Assembly (NCBI GenBank): GCA_005777315.1
Contig: SXMN01000299.1
Coordinates: 1-39,967 of the forward strand
DNA length: 39,967 bases
Source of the DNA: Verrucomicrobiales bacterium
GTDB lineage: Bacteria > Verrucomicrobiota > Verrucomicrobiia > Limisphaerales > F1-12-MAGs170
Reading direction: 5' to 3'
A program made the position numbers and the translations under genes. Of this stretch, positions 27,263 through 35,254 are shown in pieces (position 1 is the stretch's first letter; each line of letters starts with the position of its first letter). The notes under the pieces are model-generated. The model was not told where the DNA came from, ran no database searches, and was given only the letters and a program-made list of their open reading frames with translations.

Positions 27263-28354
27263 ATGACACCACGATTTCTCAGAGCCCTCGCCATCACCGC
27301 CGCCATGCTCGTCGCGAACAACCACGGAACAGCCGCGGACTGGGATCGGATGAAACCGATCGTGCCGCAACAGTACGTTTGCTATCGCGCCGCTGTCCCC
27401 CTTGTGATCGACGGCAGATTAAACGATGAGTCGTGGCAGACTGCGCCGTGGACACATGACTTTCAGGACATCGAAGGAGACGCGAAGCCGCGCCCCACTT
27501 TTCGCACACGCGCGAAGATGCTGTGGGACCAGAAATATTTCTATATCGCGGCAGAAATGGAGGAGCCGCATGTCTGGGGCACCATCACGCAACGCGACTC
27601 GGTGATTTTCAGGGACAACGATTTCGAGGTGTTCATCGACCCAAACGGGGACAACCACGAGTATTACGAATTCGAGATGAATGCGCTGAACACCGTCTGG
27701 GATCTCTTCCTGCGCAAACCCTACAAGGATGGTGGTCCAGCGATGAACAACTGGGACATCGAAGGCCTGCGCTCCGCGGTGCATATCCAGGGCACTCTCA
27801 ACAACAGCCAGGACCGCGACCAGGGCTGGACGCTGGAGATCGCGTTTCCATGGAAAGCGCTCAAGCAGTTCGCGCATCGCGCGACCCCGCCGAAGGAAGG
27901 CGACCAATGGAGAATCGGCTTTTCACGTGTCGAGTGGGACATCGAGATCGTTGAAGGAAAGTATCAGAAAGTGCCCAATCATGCGGAGCACAACTGGATC
28001 TGGTCGCCACAGGGGATCATCGACATGCACCGGCCCGAGCGCTGGGGGTATGTCCAGTTCACGAGCGGCAAGCCTGGCACAGTGGATTTCAAGCCGGATG
28101 CCGGCGTCCCGGCACGTGAAGCGTTGATGACGATTTATCATGCGCAGCGTGAGTTTCAAACGCGCACGGGTCGATGGGCTTCGAATTTGAGTGAACTGGG
28201 ATTAAACGAAAGCATTCAGACAGGACTGGTTCACAGCCCAACCATCAGGCTCAACAAAGACGGCTATGTTGCGACGGCAATCGTGAGAGTTGGGCGGGGC
28301 GCACGCGAAATCTGGCACGTCCGGCAGGATTCACGACTGTGGAGAAGACCATGA
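27263..28354 (+). CDS. exported CBM9-like carbohydrate-binding protein
   Basis: 363 residues from MTPRFLRALAITAAMLVANN, a signal peptide ending near GTAA. The core matches the carbohydrate-binding module family 9-like fold: VIDGRLNDESWQTAPW, AKMLWDQKYFYIAAEMEEPH, DNDFEVFIDPNGDNHEYYEF and WTLEIAFPWKAL, ending RWGYVQFT. A 90-residue tail (about 275-363) has no recognised domain. Such proteins bind glycans on the outer face. The gene starts 22 bases after the tandem hydrolase, so the pair is probably one operon for cleaving and binding a polysaccharide. The longer open frame from 27137 overlaps the hydrolase and is rejected. Confidence 0.88.
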   Translation: MTPRFLRALAITAAMLVANNHGTAADWDRMKPIVPQQYVCYRAAVPLVIDGRLNDESWQTAPWTHDFQDIEGDAKPRPTFRTRAKMLWDQKYFYIAAEMEEPHVWGTITQRDSVIFRDNDFEVFIDPNGDNHEYYEFEMNALNTVWDLFLRKPYKDGGPAMNNWDIEGLRSAVHIQGTLNNSQDRDQGWTLEIAFPWKALKQFAHRATPPKEGDQWRIGFSRVEWDIEIVEGKYQKVPNHAEHNWIWSPQGIIDMHRPERWGYVQFTSGKPGTVDFKPDAGVPAREALMTIYHAQREFQTRTGRWASNLSELGLNESIQTGLVHSPTIRLNKDGYVATAIVRVGRGAREIWHVRQDSRLWRRP

Positions 28355-28410
28355 AAAAGGTGGTTATCCTGGCGGTTCTTCCTGACCCGGTGCATCCACA
28401 AGTTGTTGAT

Positions 28411-28507
28411 GGAGCGCGACTGTGCTGAAAGCCAGTCGCGGCAGTATCGCTGGCTAGCCCTCACGCCAAACCTGCTGCGGCTGGTGCTGCGCACACATCC
28501 GCGCTCC
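28411..28507. repeat. dispersed repeat of family B (GGAGCGCGACTGTG...CGCGCTCC)
   Basis: The arms GGAGCGCGACTGTG and CACACATCCGCGCTCC pair at their ends, and an inner pair CCAGTCGCGGCAG/CTGCTGCGGCTGG matches 11 of 13. The same outline recurs at 36774, 37379 and 37973. This copy stands alone in the 266-base gap between the CBM9-like and pseudopilin genes. Confidence 0.7.
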
Positions 28508-28620
28508 TGGCCGACAGCCAAGTTCGCCGACAACTTGTGTATGCACTGCCACCACACATTTGCCAGCCCTCATTCCGCTTGCCTGCGCCTTTCCGGGAGG
28601 CGACCTTCCAGCCAACTCCT

Positions 28621-29343
28621 ATGAATGCAAACCGTCGTTCCTTCGGTTTTACTCTGATCGAACTCCTGGTCGTCATCGCCATCATCGCGATTCTTGCCGG
28701 CATGCTCCTTCCCGCAATGGGCCGTGCGAAAGTGAAGGCCAACCAGATCAAGTGCGCGAGCAACGAGCACCAGATCGGTCTTGCGTACCACCTCTATGCG
28801 GATGATTACCAGGATTACTACCCTGTGCATGATGACTGGCAGAGCGTCGGCGGCAGGATGCCGACGAACGCCGTTGCCTGGCGCCCGGGAGTCATCTCAA
28901 CCAACACGCGTCCGCTCAATCCCTACCTCCAATCACCAGAAATCTTCTGGTGCCCTGCTGACAAGGGGGACTCGTATTGGCCGCAGGCGAAGACGGCTTA
29001 CGAGGGGTGGGGCAATAGCTACATGAACATGTGGGCAGTGGACTGGTTTCGCGTGAAGCACGTCACGGGAGATTCAACGGCTCCGCGAGGAAGCAAGGAG
29101 GCAACTTCGATCAAAACGACAGAGATCGCACGGAGTGCGGTGAACAAGATCGTGCAGGGCGACTGGCCTTGGCACGGGTCCAGAGATCCAAGCGACAAGA
29201 AGAGCGTGTGGCACAATTACAAGGGAAAACGCACCTTCAACATGCTCTTCGGCGACGGACACGTTGAGAACTACCTGTTTCCGTCTGGGTACCAAAAATG
29301 GCAGCTTTCACCGCCGCCGGATCTGAATTTCAAGTGGTGGTGA
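28621..29343 (+). CDS. secreted pseudopilin-like protein (prepilin N-terminal leader)
   Basis: 240 residues from [16 protein letters not shown]. The prepilin peptidase site is G-FTLIE, followed by the conserved hydrophobic helix [20 protein letters not shown]. The body ends with the family box [14 protein letters not shown] (H-x9-DG type), as in DUF1559-like proteins that Verrucomicrobia and Planctomycetes carry in large numbers. They are exported through type II/IV pilus-like machinery, but no pilus or secretion genes are in this window. It is followed by the convergent homologue at 30099. Role probably surface or extracellular; substrate or pilus assignment is not possible. Confidence 0.9.
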   Translation: MNANRRSFGFTLIELLVVIAIIAILAGMLLPAMGRAKVKANQIKCASNEHQIGLAYHLYADDYQDYYPVHDDWQSVGGRMPTNAVAWRPGVISTNTRPLNPYLQSPEIFWCPADKGDSYWPQAKTAYEGWGNSYMNMWAVDWFRVKHVTGDSTAPRGSKEATSIKTTEIARSAVNKIVQGDWPWHGSRDPSDKKSVWHNYKGKRTFNMLFGDGHVENYLFPSGYQKWQLSPPPDLNFKWW

Positions 29344-29349
29344 AATTCA
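29324..29349. repeat. hairpin across the end of the first pseudopilin gene
   Basis: TGAATTTCA (29324-29332) and TGAAATTCA (29341-29349) are perfect complements around an 8-base loop, overlapping the stop codon. The gene at 29368 converges on it. It could end transcription from either side, but there is no T-tract, so this is a weak call. Confidence 0.35.
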
Positions 29350-29367
29350 TTTCGCCGCCGGAAGCCT

Positions 29368-30099
29368 TCAGCGCAGATCTTCCCCTTTGGCCAGTCCGCC
29401 TATGGTCCAGTCCAGGTTGTATTCGCCGTAGGGTGCTGTCTTGTTGAGCGCTTTGTAGCGCACGTAGGCGGTGTGCCCATCAACGAACAATAGCGGCAAA
29501 CCTTCCTTACCATGCGCGATGTTCTTGTCACCAAGATTGCCGTTCTCCGGCTCGGCAAAGCAGGGCATGATCGACTTCTTCGACGGCGAGCCCACGTCGG
29601 TTGAGCGCCGCTGGGTCAGCTTCGGTGACTGGGTGTCGTCGTTGTAAAACTGGTGGTAGTAATAATAGGAGCACGGGAACAAAAGCTCATTGGTTCGGAT
29701 GCCATTTCCACTGCCATTGACTTTGGTCCATGCCAGATTCCAGGCCTGCCCCTTGTCGGCGGGGCAAAGGTAGAACCCGCGACCATTCGTGCTGATGTAA
29801 GGGTCCAGCAATTTGAGCAAGTCCACGAACGGCATTTGAGGCCACCCGCGGCCGGAGAAGGGAAACCTCTCTGAGTTGTCAGACGTGTAGAGACTCAACG
29901 CGATGCCCGCTTGCCGGAGATTGGAGATGCAACGCGCCGTGTTGGCTTTTGTCTTGGCGCGGGACAGTGCTGGTAAAAGCATTCCTGCAAGAATCGCAAT
30001 GATGGCGATGACCACGAGAAGCTCGATAAGTGTGAAGCCGGTCAGTCGCTTCGAGGGCAGACGAGGGGCGGGATGGCTTCGGAAAATTTGAGCGAACAT
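29368..30099 (-). CDS. secreted pseudopilin-like protein, convergent paralogue
   Basis: 243 residues from [19 protein letters not shown]; the leader is basic, then [21 protein letters not shown], the same prepilin cleavage site and helix as the gene at 28621. The Cys-containing middle ([10 protein letters not shown]) and the closing [16 protein letters not shown] match the H-x9-DG type. The two proteins are clearly related but not identical, and their genes point at each other with 24 bases between. No T2SS or pilus genes are adjacent. The start at 30099 was chosen because the longer frame upstream has no leader-like sequence. Confidence 0.9.
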   Translation of the reverse strand: MFAQIFRSHPAPRLPSKRLTGFTLIELLVVIAIIAILAGMLLPALSRAKTKANTARCISNLRQAGIALSLYTSDNSERFPFSGRGWPQMPFVDLLKLLDPYISTNGRGFYLCPADKGQAWNLAWTKVNGSGNGIRTNELLFPCSYYYYHQFYNDDTQSPKLTQRRSTDVGSPSKKSIMPCFAEPENGNLGDKNIAHGKEGLPLLFVDGHTAYVRYKALNKTAPYGEYNLDWTIGGLAKGEDLR

Positions 30100-30287
30100 A
30101 AGATGGCAGTAATGAGATTCTCTGTCGTTGCGGGGATTGGGTGTTGATTGGACTAAACCAGCCATGGACCGTCCAGTCAACCAATCGCAATTTGAAGGGG
30201 ATGATTGAGAAAAGACTCGGAATTGTTGGGATTCCGGACTGTTTCACTGGAGAGGGGCGTGGCTTGCTGTTGCTTTGAACGGGGCGG

Positions 30288-30665
30288 TCAACTTTCGAGT
30301 ATCGCGATGGCAGTGGCGTAGTTCTCGGTCTGGCTCAGGCTGACGTGGACAATCCTGCCAGCGCGGGATTCCAACAGGAGCATGCCACCACCATGAAGAA
30401 TCACGAACGGCTTCCCGCCCGTCTCTCGTCCAATCTCCATATCCTGCCATGAAAGCTCCCGCCCGATTCCGGTGCCAAATGCCTTGGAGATTGCTTCCTT
30501 TGCGGCGAAGCGAGCCGCGATGTGAGGAGCCGGATGTTTGAACTTGAGGCAGTACTCGATTTCCGCAGGCCGGAGTATTCGCTGATAGAAACGCTCTCCA
30601 AAACGCTCGATCGAAGTCCGGATCCGCGCGACTTCGATGATGTCAATTCCAGTGCCGAGAATCAT
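30288..30665 (-). CDS. acpS: holo-[acyl-carrier-protein] synthase
   Basis: 125 residues from MILGTGIDIIEVARI. Magnesium ligands Asp8 (GIDIIEV) and Glu57 (RFAAKEAISKAFG) are present, as are the conserved end strands (HVSLSQTENYATAIAI). AcpS moves the 4'-phosphopantetheine arm from CoA to acyl carrier protein and is needed for fatty acid synthesis. The frame is open 38 codons upstream and overlaps the pdxJ end as ATGA, but those residues are not family-like. The pdxJ-acpS order is common in bacteria and supports the call. Confidence 0.95.
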   Translation of the reverse strand: MILGTGIDIIEVARIRTSIERFGERFYQRILRPAEIEYCLKFKHPAPHIAARFAAKEAISKAFGTGIGRELSWQDMEIGRETGGKPFVILHGGGMLLLESRAGRIVHVSLSQTENYATAIAILES

Positions 30666-30775
30666 GTGGTCGAACGAAGCATGCTTTCCTGGCTGGTGTC
30701 TTACTCTTAATCCTCTGGACTGAGTGATCATGATTGAAATCATGATCAAGACCAGGGCACCGCACGTTCCTCCCG

Positions 30776-31516
30776 TCATTTGCCATATCCACGCATGAGC
30801 TGGAGCATTTCCCTGACTGCCTCGGTGATCCCGATGGTGACGGCGCGGCTGACGATGCTATGGCCAATGTTGAGTTCGATCATGTGTGGAACTGCAAAGA
30901 GTGTCTTTAGATTCTCGTAGTTCAGCCCGTGGCCGGCATTCACTTTCAACCCGAGGCTGTGAGCCTGTCGCGCGCCGTCCACCAGCCGGACCAGCTCGGC
31001 GGCCCGTCTGCTCTCATCATGAAACTCATCGGCGAATGAACCGGTGTGCAGTTCGATGAACTGGCTGCCTGTGCGTGCCGCAGCTTCGATCTGCCGCGGG
31101 TCCGGCGCGATGAAAAGGCTGACTTCGATTCCCGCGTCATTCATGCGACGGCAGGTGGAACGGATGCCTTGCTCATGACCGGCGACATCAAGTCCTCCTT
31201 CAGTGGTGACTTCCTCGCGTTTCTCCGGAACGAGACAAACAATGTGCGGCTTGAGCTTCAAGGCGATCTCGATGATCTCCGGCGAGTTGGCCATTTCGAA
31301 GTTCAGTCGAGTATTGACCGCCTCCCGCAATCGCCAAAGGTCACGATCCTGAATGTGCCGCCGGTCTTCACGGAGATGCGCGGTGATGCCGTGCGCGCCG
31401 GCTGTCTCACATTGGAGCGCAGCCTCGATCGGATCAGGTTCACCAATCGAACGTCCGCGATACCGGGCTTCGCGGATCGTGGCTACGTGATCGATGTTGA
31501 CGCCAAGTTTGAGCAT
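30776..31516 (-). CDS. pdxJ: pyridoxine 5'-phosphate synthase
   Basis: 246 residues from [18 protein letters not shown]. The conserved active-site segments are intact: [14 protein letters not shown] (catalytic His and Arg), RLNFEMA (Glu) and [11 protein letters not shown] (His). PdxJ condenses 1-deoxy-xylulose 5-phosphate with 3-amino-2-oxopropyl phosphate in de novo vitamin B6 synthesis. An alternative TTG lies one codon upstream at 31519. The preceding lipoprotein gene ends 9 bases before this start, with AGGG as a possible ribosome binding site. It is followed by acpS, so the three genes look like one transcript. Confidence 0.96.
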   Translation of the reverse strand: MLKLGVNIDHVATIREARYRGRSIGEPDPIEAALQCETAGAHGITAHLREDRRHIQDRDLWRLREAVNTRLNFEMANSPEIIEIALKLKPHIVCLVPEKREEVTTEGGLDVAGHEQGIRSTCRRMNDAGIEVSLFIAPDPRQIEAAARTGSQFIELHTGSFADEFHDESRRAAELVRLVDGARQAHSLGLKVNAGHGLNYENLKTLFAVPHMIELNIGHSIVSRAVTIGITEAVREMLQLMRGYGK

Positions 31517-31525
31517 CAAGCCCTG

Positions 31526-33106
31526 TCAAGGTTTTGGTTGTTCTGAAGAATCCGATTTCCGGGATGGAGGGGCGGGCCGGAAACCAACACTCAGGTCGGC
31601 AATGGGGAAATTCGTGCCCTCGATCCAGTTTGCCAGCGTGAGCAGTTCGAGCCCGTTCAGGCCGATATGAGATCGCCGAACCAGAGAAAGTTCAGTGGCC
31701 GAAGTGGCTGTGATCTCAGTGATGGTGTTTCCCAGCTTGGGACTCGCAGCCTGCACCCAACGATGAGCGAGGGATTTCTCATCCATCGGTGGCAATGTGA
31801 GCAGGATGCCCAACAGCTCCAGAGTTTCGCGTAACTGCTTCAGACGGTGTTCGGTGATTTCCCAGTCGTAATAAACGAGGTTTGTCCGGTTGAGCTGCTC
31901 GAACAATGCGGGTGGTGGAGCGTTCGTGGTGGGTGCCACGGGAAAAATTCCACCATTCAAGAACTCGCCCGATGGTTCGGGAGCGCGTCGTATGAATGGG
32001 CGCAGAAACAGCATTTGCCCGCTCATTTGCAGTAGATTCGTGTGAACTGAAACAACGTCGATGGGAGAATTGAGGAGGTTGGAGTTCACCTGCGGCACCC
32101 AAGTGGAGGCCAGTCGCTCGAAGGCATTGGTCGCGTCTGAAACTGGAACGGCAACCTGGATCTGGAAAGGTGTGTCGGCTTGTCCCCAAGCCACGGCTTG
32201 TTGGGGAGCCGCATCCAGGCCCATGCTTCGAAACCACTCCTGTTTGTCGAGCCAGCCGCCAATCCCGCGCAAAGCCGTGAAGCTGATCAGCGGATCTCGA
32301 ATGGTGTTCGTGGGAAGACGCCACGGCTCCAACTCGGAGCGCATCGGTTCCGTGAGATGAAAATGGGCTTCTGTGCGGAGCCCTTCTCCTTTGCCAAGGA
32401 TCATGATGTCAAACCGTGGCAATGGAATGGATGCAAGGAGCGGGACTGTGTTGGTCAACCGCGGCCAGTCCACGTTCGCGCGGCACCAGTGAGTTCCCAT
32501 CGATTGCGAAGGAAGTTCCGCCGCTGACCGCCAAAGGGGTGTGTCGATCTGCGTCGCTGATCCGAGGGTGACGTTGTCGCCGCCGAGAAGGAACCAGGAG
32601 TTGGTGGCCGTCTTGGACGCCAGGATCGAGCTGTTGCCGGGATCGCGGCTGGCGATGAGCTTCTCCCCGTTCTGCTGCCAGACGGTGTGGCGCTGAGAAT
32701 CGAGCCGGATCGCGAGCGTCCAGGCTGGTGGACGGTTGGTGCGGTCAATGACCTCGAAAATCGTCTCGCTTTGGAGCACATCGTCCAGGAGCGGTCGCGC
32801 AAGAGCCGCGACATCACCATTTGTAGAGGCGGTGGTTCCGCTGAGAAATGACGCCAGGGCGGGGGCCAGTTTGTTCAGGGCTTGTGATCTCAGTTCGCCG
32901 GTTTCAGGCAGTTGCCACACATCTCGCATTGTGGTGGCGTTGGTGTCAGTCGCGAGTTCTTGAAAACCCTTGAAATGAACCCTGGCCAGTATCCGTTCCA
33001 CTTTGACGATTGGGGCGGTGGCACTGGCGGCCGAGTCCTTGGACTTCTGGCAACCAGTGATGGCGACGGCACCCAGTAAACTCCAGCAGGCGATCAACCT
33101 TCTCAT
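31526..33106 (-). CDS. lipoprotein of unknown function upstream of pdxJ
   Basis: 526 residues. The signal peptide ends in ITGC (Cys19), a good lipobox. The mature protein has no recognised domain. It alternates hydrophobic strands and loops, with a Pro/Asn-rich stretch around 390-410 (FPVAPTTNAPPPA), and ends with a charged tail (SRKSDSSEQPKP). Sequence features (ELATDTNATTMRDV, LAPALASFL) suggest a helical-plus-beta protein rather than a known enzyme. It overlaps no neighbour and sits 9 bases before pdxJ. A role in B6 or lipid metabolism is possible from position only. Confidence 0.75.
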   Translation of the reverse strand: MRRLIACWSLLGAVAITGCQKSKDSAASATAPIVKVERILARVHFKGFQELATDTNATTMRDVWQLPETGELRSQALNKLAPALASFLSGTTASTNGDVAALARPLLDDVLQSETIFEVIDRTNRPPAWTLAIRLDSQRHTVWQQNGEKLIASRDPGNSSILASKTATNSWFLLGGDNVTLGSATQIDTPLWRSAAELPSQSMGTHWCRANVDWPRLTNTVPLLASIPLPRFDIMILGKGEGLRTEAHFHLTEPMRSELEPWRLPTNTIRDPLISFTALRGIGGWLDKQEWFRSMGLDAAPQQAVAWGQADTPFQIQVAVPVSDATNAFERLASTWVPQVNSNLLNSPIDVVSVHTNLLQMSGQMLFLRPFIRRAPEPSGEFLNGGIFPVAPTTNAPPPALFEQLNRTNLVYYDWEITEHRLKQLRETLELLGILLTLPPMDEKSLAHRWVQAASPKLGNTITEITATSATELSLVRRSHIGLNGLELLTLANWIEGTNFPIADLSVGFRPAPPSRKSDSSEQPKP

Positions 33107-33821
33107 ATTAAGTGGGCTTTGAATTGCCAGAGAGAGCCGCCGTTGGCAAACGATTTAAGATAAGACCGCGTTCAGTCAGATAAAAACTGTCGGGGAAGAT
33201 CTGGCAGAAGCGGTGGAGGTTTTTTCAAAAGTGGCGCGAGCTGTGTCATTAGATGGAATAAGCAAATCAGTTTCTGTCGGTGGACCTATGGTCGTTTCCT
33301 GCTCGGAACCAGGAGCGCTGTTGATCTGCAAGGCGCTTCGATTCCAGCTCATGCGGCTCTTCGCGCAATGTTGGTCCTTCCACTATACAATAGGCTGTGA
33401 GCCGGGAGCGATTCCCAGGATCGCCAGGTTCTTGAACTCAGTCTTTAGCGTTGAGCGAACGTCGCGGATGAATTCTCCCCAGCGCTCGCAGCCGGGGCGG
33501 ACGCCGCTGAGATCACTCCCATTTGAAAGATGCCACCGCAGGTACCACCTGCACATCACGGCGAAAGCAGAATTGAAATATGGCTACAGACCTTTGAGTT
33601 GTTAACTCTCATTTCCAACCGCTTTCGCTCCCAATCACCTCCCAGTTGCGAAAGTCGGGCTGGAGGCACTGCTCACACACCAGGCATAGCCGAAGCAAGC
33701 TGTGAAACTGTGGCGAAGTAAATCTTGAACTCGATCAACGTGGTGTTGAATTGAAGCTTACCAATTTTCGACGAACTTCCACTGGCAGCGTCCCGGTGCG
33801 TTTGATAGCTTCCGCCGCGAT
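33107..33821. other. 715-base stretch with at most one tiny gene
   Basis: This lies between the divergent lipoprotein and DUF4380 genes. The only coding candidate is the short minus-strand ORF at 33383-33556. A plus-strand frame (33213-33605) has no family-like features and is probably chance. I saw no repeat or RNA gene. Confidence 0.45.
33383..33556 (-). CDS. possible 57-residue protein or gene remnant
   Basis: On the minus strand an ATG at 33556 opens a frame of 57 codons ending at TAG (33383-33385). It reads MCRWYLRWHLSNGSDLSGVR, then PGCERWGEFIRDVRSTLKTE and ends FKNLAILGIAPGSQPIV. The composition (several Trp, balanced charges) is more protein-like than a random frame. There is no Shine-Dalgarno sequence, no recognised family, and an in-frame stop only a few codons upstream. 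It may be a real small gene, the tail of a decayed one, or chance. Confidence 0.25.
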   Translation of the reverse strand: MCRWYLRWHLSNGSDLSGVRPGCERWGEFIRDVRSTLKTEFKNLAILGIAPGSQPIV

Positions 33822-34841
33822 ATGCGCCTGACTGCCACCATTTCCATCCTAAGCGTTTTATTGGGACTCCTGACTACCGCTACCAGGGCCGCCTCGCCCG
33901 ACTCGGTGAAAGGTGTGACCGTTCAGGAATTTCGAGGGTGGCAGGAAAGTTTGATCCTGGAGGCAAGCGGTGTTCACGCCATCGTGGCGCCCGCCGTTGG
34001 TGGTCGTATCCTCCAGTATGGTGTCAGTGGTGAAAACATCCTTTATGAGGACATCAAGTCTTTTGGGAGAACTCTCGCCAATTCTCCAGGCAGCTTCTCG
34101 ATGGGAGGCTATCAGTGTGATATCGGTCCCGAGCTGCGCGGAATTCCAGACCATGAGGCGCTCTGGGTTGGTCTTCATCAATGGAAAATCCACAAAGACT
34201 TCACAGTTCGCGTGACCAGCGAGAAGGATGTCAGCGTCGGCATCCAGATGGAGAAGCAGATTCTCATCGAACCTGGTTCAGGCGACCTTGGCATCACGCA
34301 GGAAATGCGGAACATCTCCGACAAGGAAGTGGCTTACTGTTTGTGGGACCGGACACTCTGCAAGAATGATGGGTTCGCGCTCTTTCCGCTGAACAAGAAG
34401 AGCCGGTTCAAGGCTGGCTGGTCCTTGAGGCGGACCGTGAATGACAAATTTATTTACGATGGCGACAAGCCTGTAGCGGCCAACGTCCGCATCATGAAAG
34501 GAATGCTTGTGGCACGCTGTGAAGGACCGGCCACCAAAGTGGGAGCGGACAGCGACGCTGGTTGGATTGCCTACGTTCGCGGGCGGCTGCTGCTCGTGAA
34601 GTATTTTCCCTTCTTCCCGCAGGGCAATTACTCGGACGGTGGAAATTCCGTTGAGCTTTACTACGATGAACGTGTCGCAGAACTTGAACCTCTGAGCCCG
34701 GAGGTGAAACTCCAGCCCGGTGGCAGCCACATGTTTCCCGAGAAATGGACCTTGATTGAACTGGAGAAGGAAGTTCTGACTTTCGAAAAGGCGGCGGAAC
34801 TCGTGAAACGAATTCCACCGTCACCCTTCGGCAGGAAGTGA
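33822..34841 (+). CDS. exported DUF4380 protein (aldose-epimerase-like fold)
   Basis: 339 residues. A signal peptide (LTATISILSVLLGLLTTATR, cleavage near RAA) is followed by the DUF4380 pattern: HAIVAPAVGGRILQYGVSGE, ALWVGLHQWKIHKD, EMRNISDKEVAYCLWDRTLC, KYFPFFPQGNYSDGGNSVEL and a closing EKWTLIELE. The family shares the galactose-mutarotase-type beta-sandwich and is taken to act on sugars in the envelope; activity is unproven. Its stop codon TGA coincides with the first bases of a carB-derived repeat (34839 onward). The C-terminus looks complete, so the junction probably lies just at or after the natural end. Confidence 0.87.
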   Translation: MRLTATISILSVLLGLLTTATRAASPDSVKGVTVQEFRGWQESLILEASGVHAIVAPAVGGRILQYGVSGENILYEDIKSFGRTLANSPGSFSMGGYQCDIGPELRGIPDHEALWVGLHQWKIHKDFTVRVTSEKDVSVGIQMEKQILIEPGSGDLGITQEMRNISDKEVAYCLWDRTLCKNDGFALFPLNKKSRFKAGWSLRRTVNDKFIYDGDKPVAANVRIMKGMLVARCEGPATKVGADSDAGWIAYVRGRLLLVKYFPFFPQGNYSDGGNSVELYYDERVAELEPLSPEVKLQPGGSHMFPEKWTLIELEKEVLTFEKAAELVKRIPPSPFGRK

Positions 34842-35205
34842 TGACGTTGGGCGGGAGGATGTCGCGGTCGCCATAGACTTCCGTGCCGATGCGCCAGTGT
34901 TTGCCGTCGCCGCCGAGTCCGCTTCGGTTGGAAGCGCACGGTCACCGTGTCTCCTGCGAGCACAGGCATTTTTGCAGACTTTCCTTGATCGTGCGCCTGA
35001 TGGCCATCGCTTCGCCGACGCTTTTCATCTGCGTGGTGAGCGTGGGGGCGGCTTGCGAAATGGTAGCCGTGCGCATGCGCCTCGAAGGCAATGCGCATCC
35101 CGCAATGGCGGGATTGGTGACTACGTAATCAATGGCTCGTCCCGTCCAAGCGGGATCGTTCTTGAGTTCGTCGAGCAGGTAGCCGATGACGAACCGAGCC
35201 AGTTC
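34842..35205 (-). pseudogene. carB: carB fragment F1 (carbamoyl-phosphate synthase large subunit remnant)
   Basis: Read on the minus strand, pieces of CarB appear in shifting frames: [19 protein letters not shown], then [15 protein letters not shown] and ESLQKCL, and past a break GLGGDGK-like and WRIGTEVYGDRDILP. These correspond roughly to residues 290-420 of a normal CarB of about 1,070 residues. Frameshifts and a foreign patch of about 30 bases (34921-34955) make it untranslatable as CarB. It shares about 77 bases (34839-34915, roughly 7 mismatches) and a second core (34964-35012) with fragment F3, and 34964-35040 with F2. It separates the DUF4380 gene from the AlbA_2 gene. Confidence 0.7.
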
Positions 35206-35244
35206 TACTCGGAAGCCTTGCCACTTCCGATGGCTTCCGAGTAG
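35205..35244. promoter_or_regulatory. 12-bp perfect inverted repeat just upstream of the AlbA_2 gene
   Basis: CTACTCGGAAGC (35205-35216) and GCTTCCGAGTAG (35233-35244) flank a 16-base loop containing ACTTCCGA, a third partial copy of the half-site. It ends 10 bases before the ATG at 35255. A similar layout (ACTCGGAAGC, 16 bases with ACTTCCGA, GCTTCCGAGT) recurs inside the gene at 35715-35750. It could be an operator, a leader hairpin or a degenerate copy of the coding segment. Confidence 0.45.
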
Positions 35245-35254
35245 TTTTCCAACC

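Noticed and set aside
33213..33605. 130-codon plus-strand frame in the gap before DUF4380
   Set aside because: No ribosome binding site, no family-like features, Arg/Ser-rich composition typical of chance frames.
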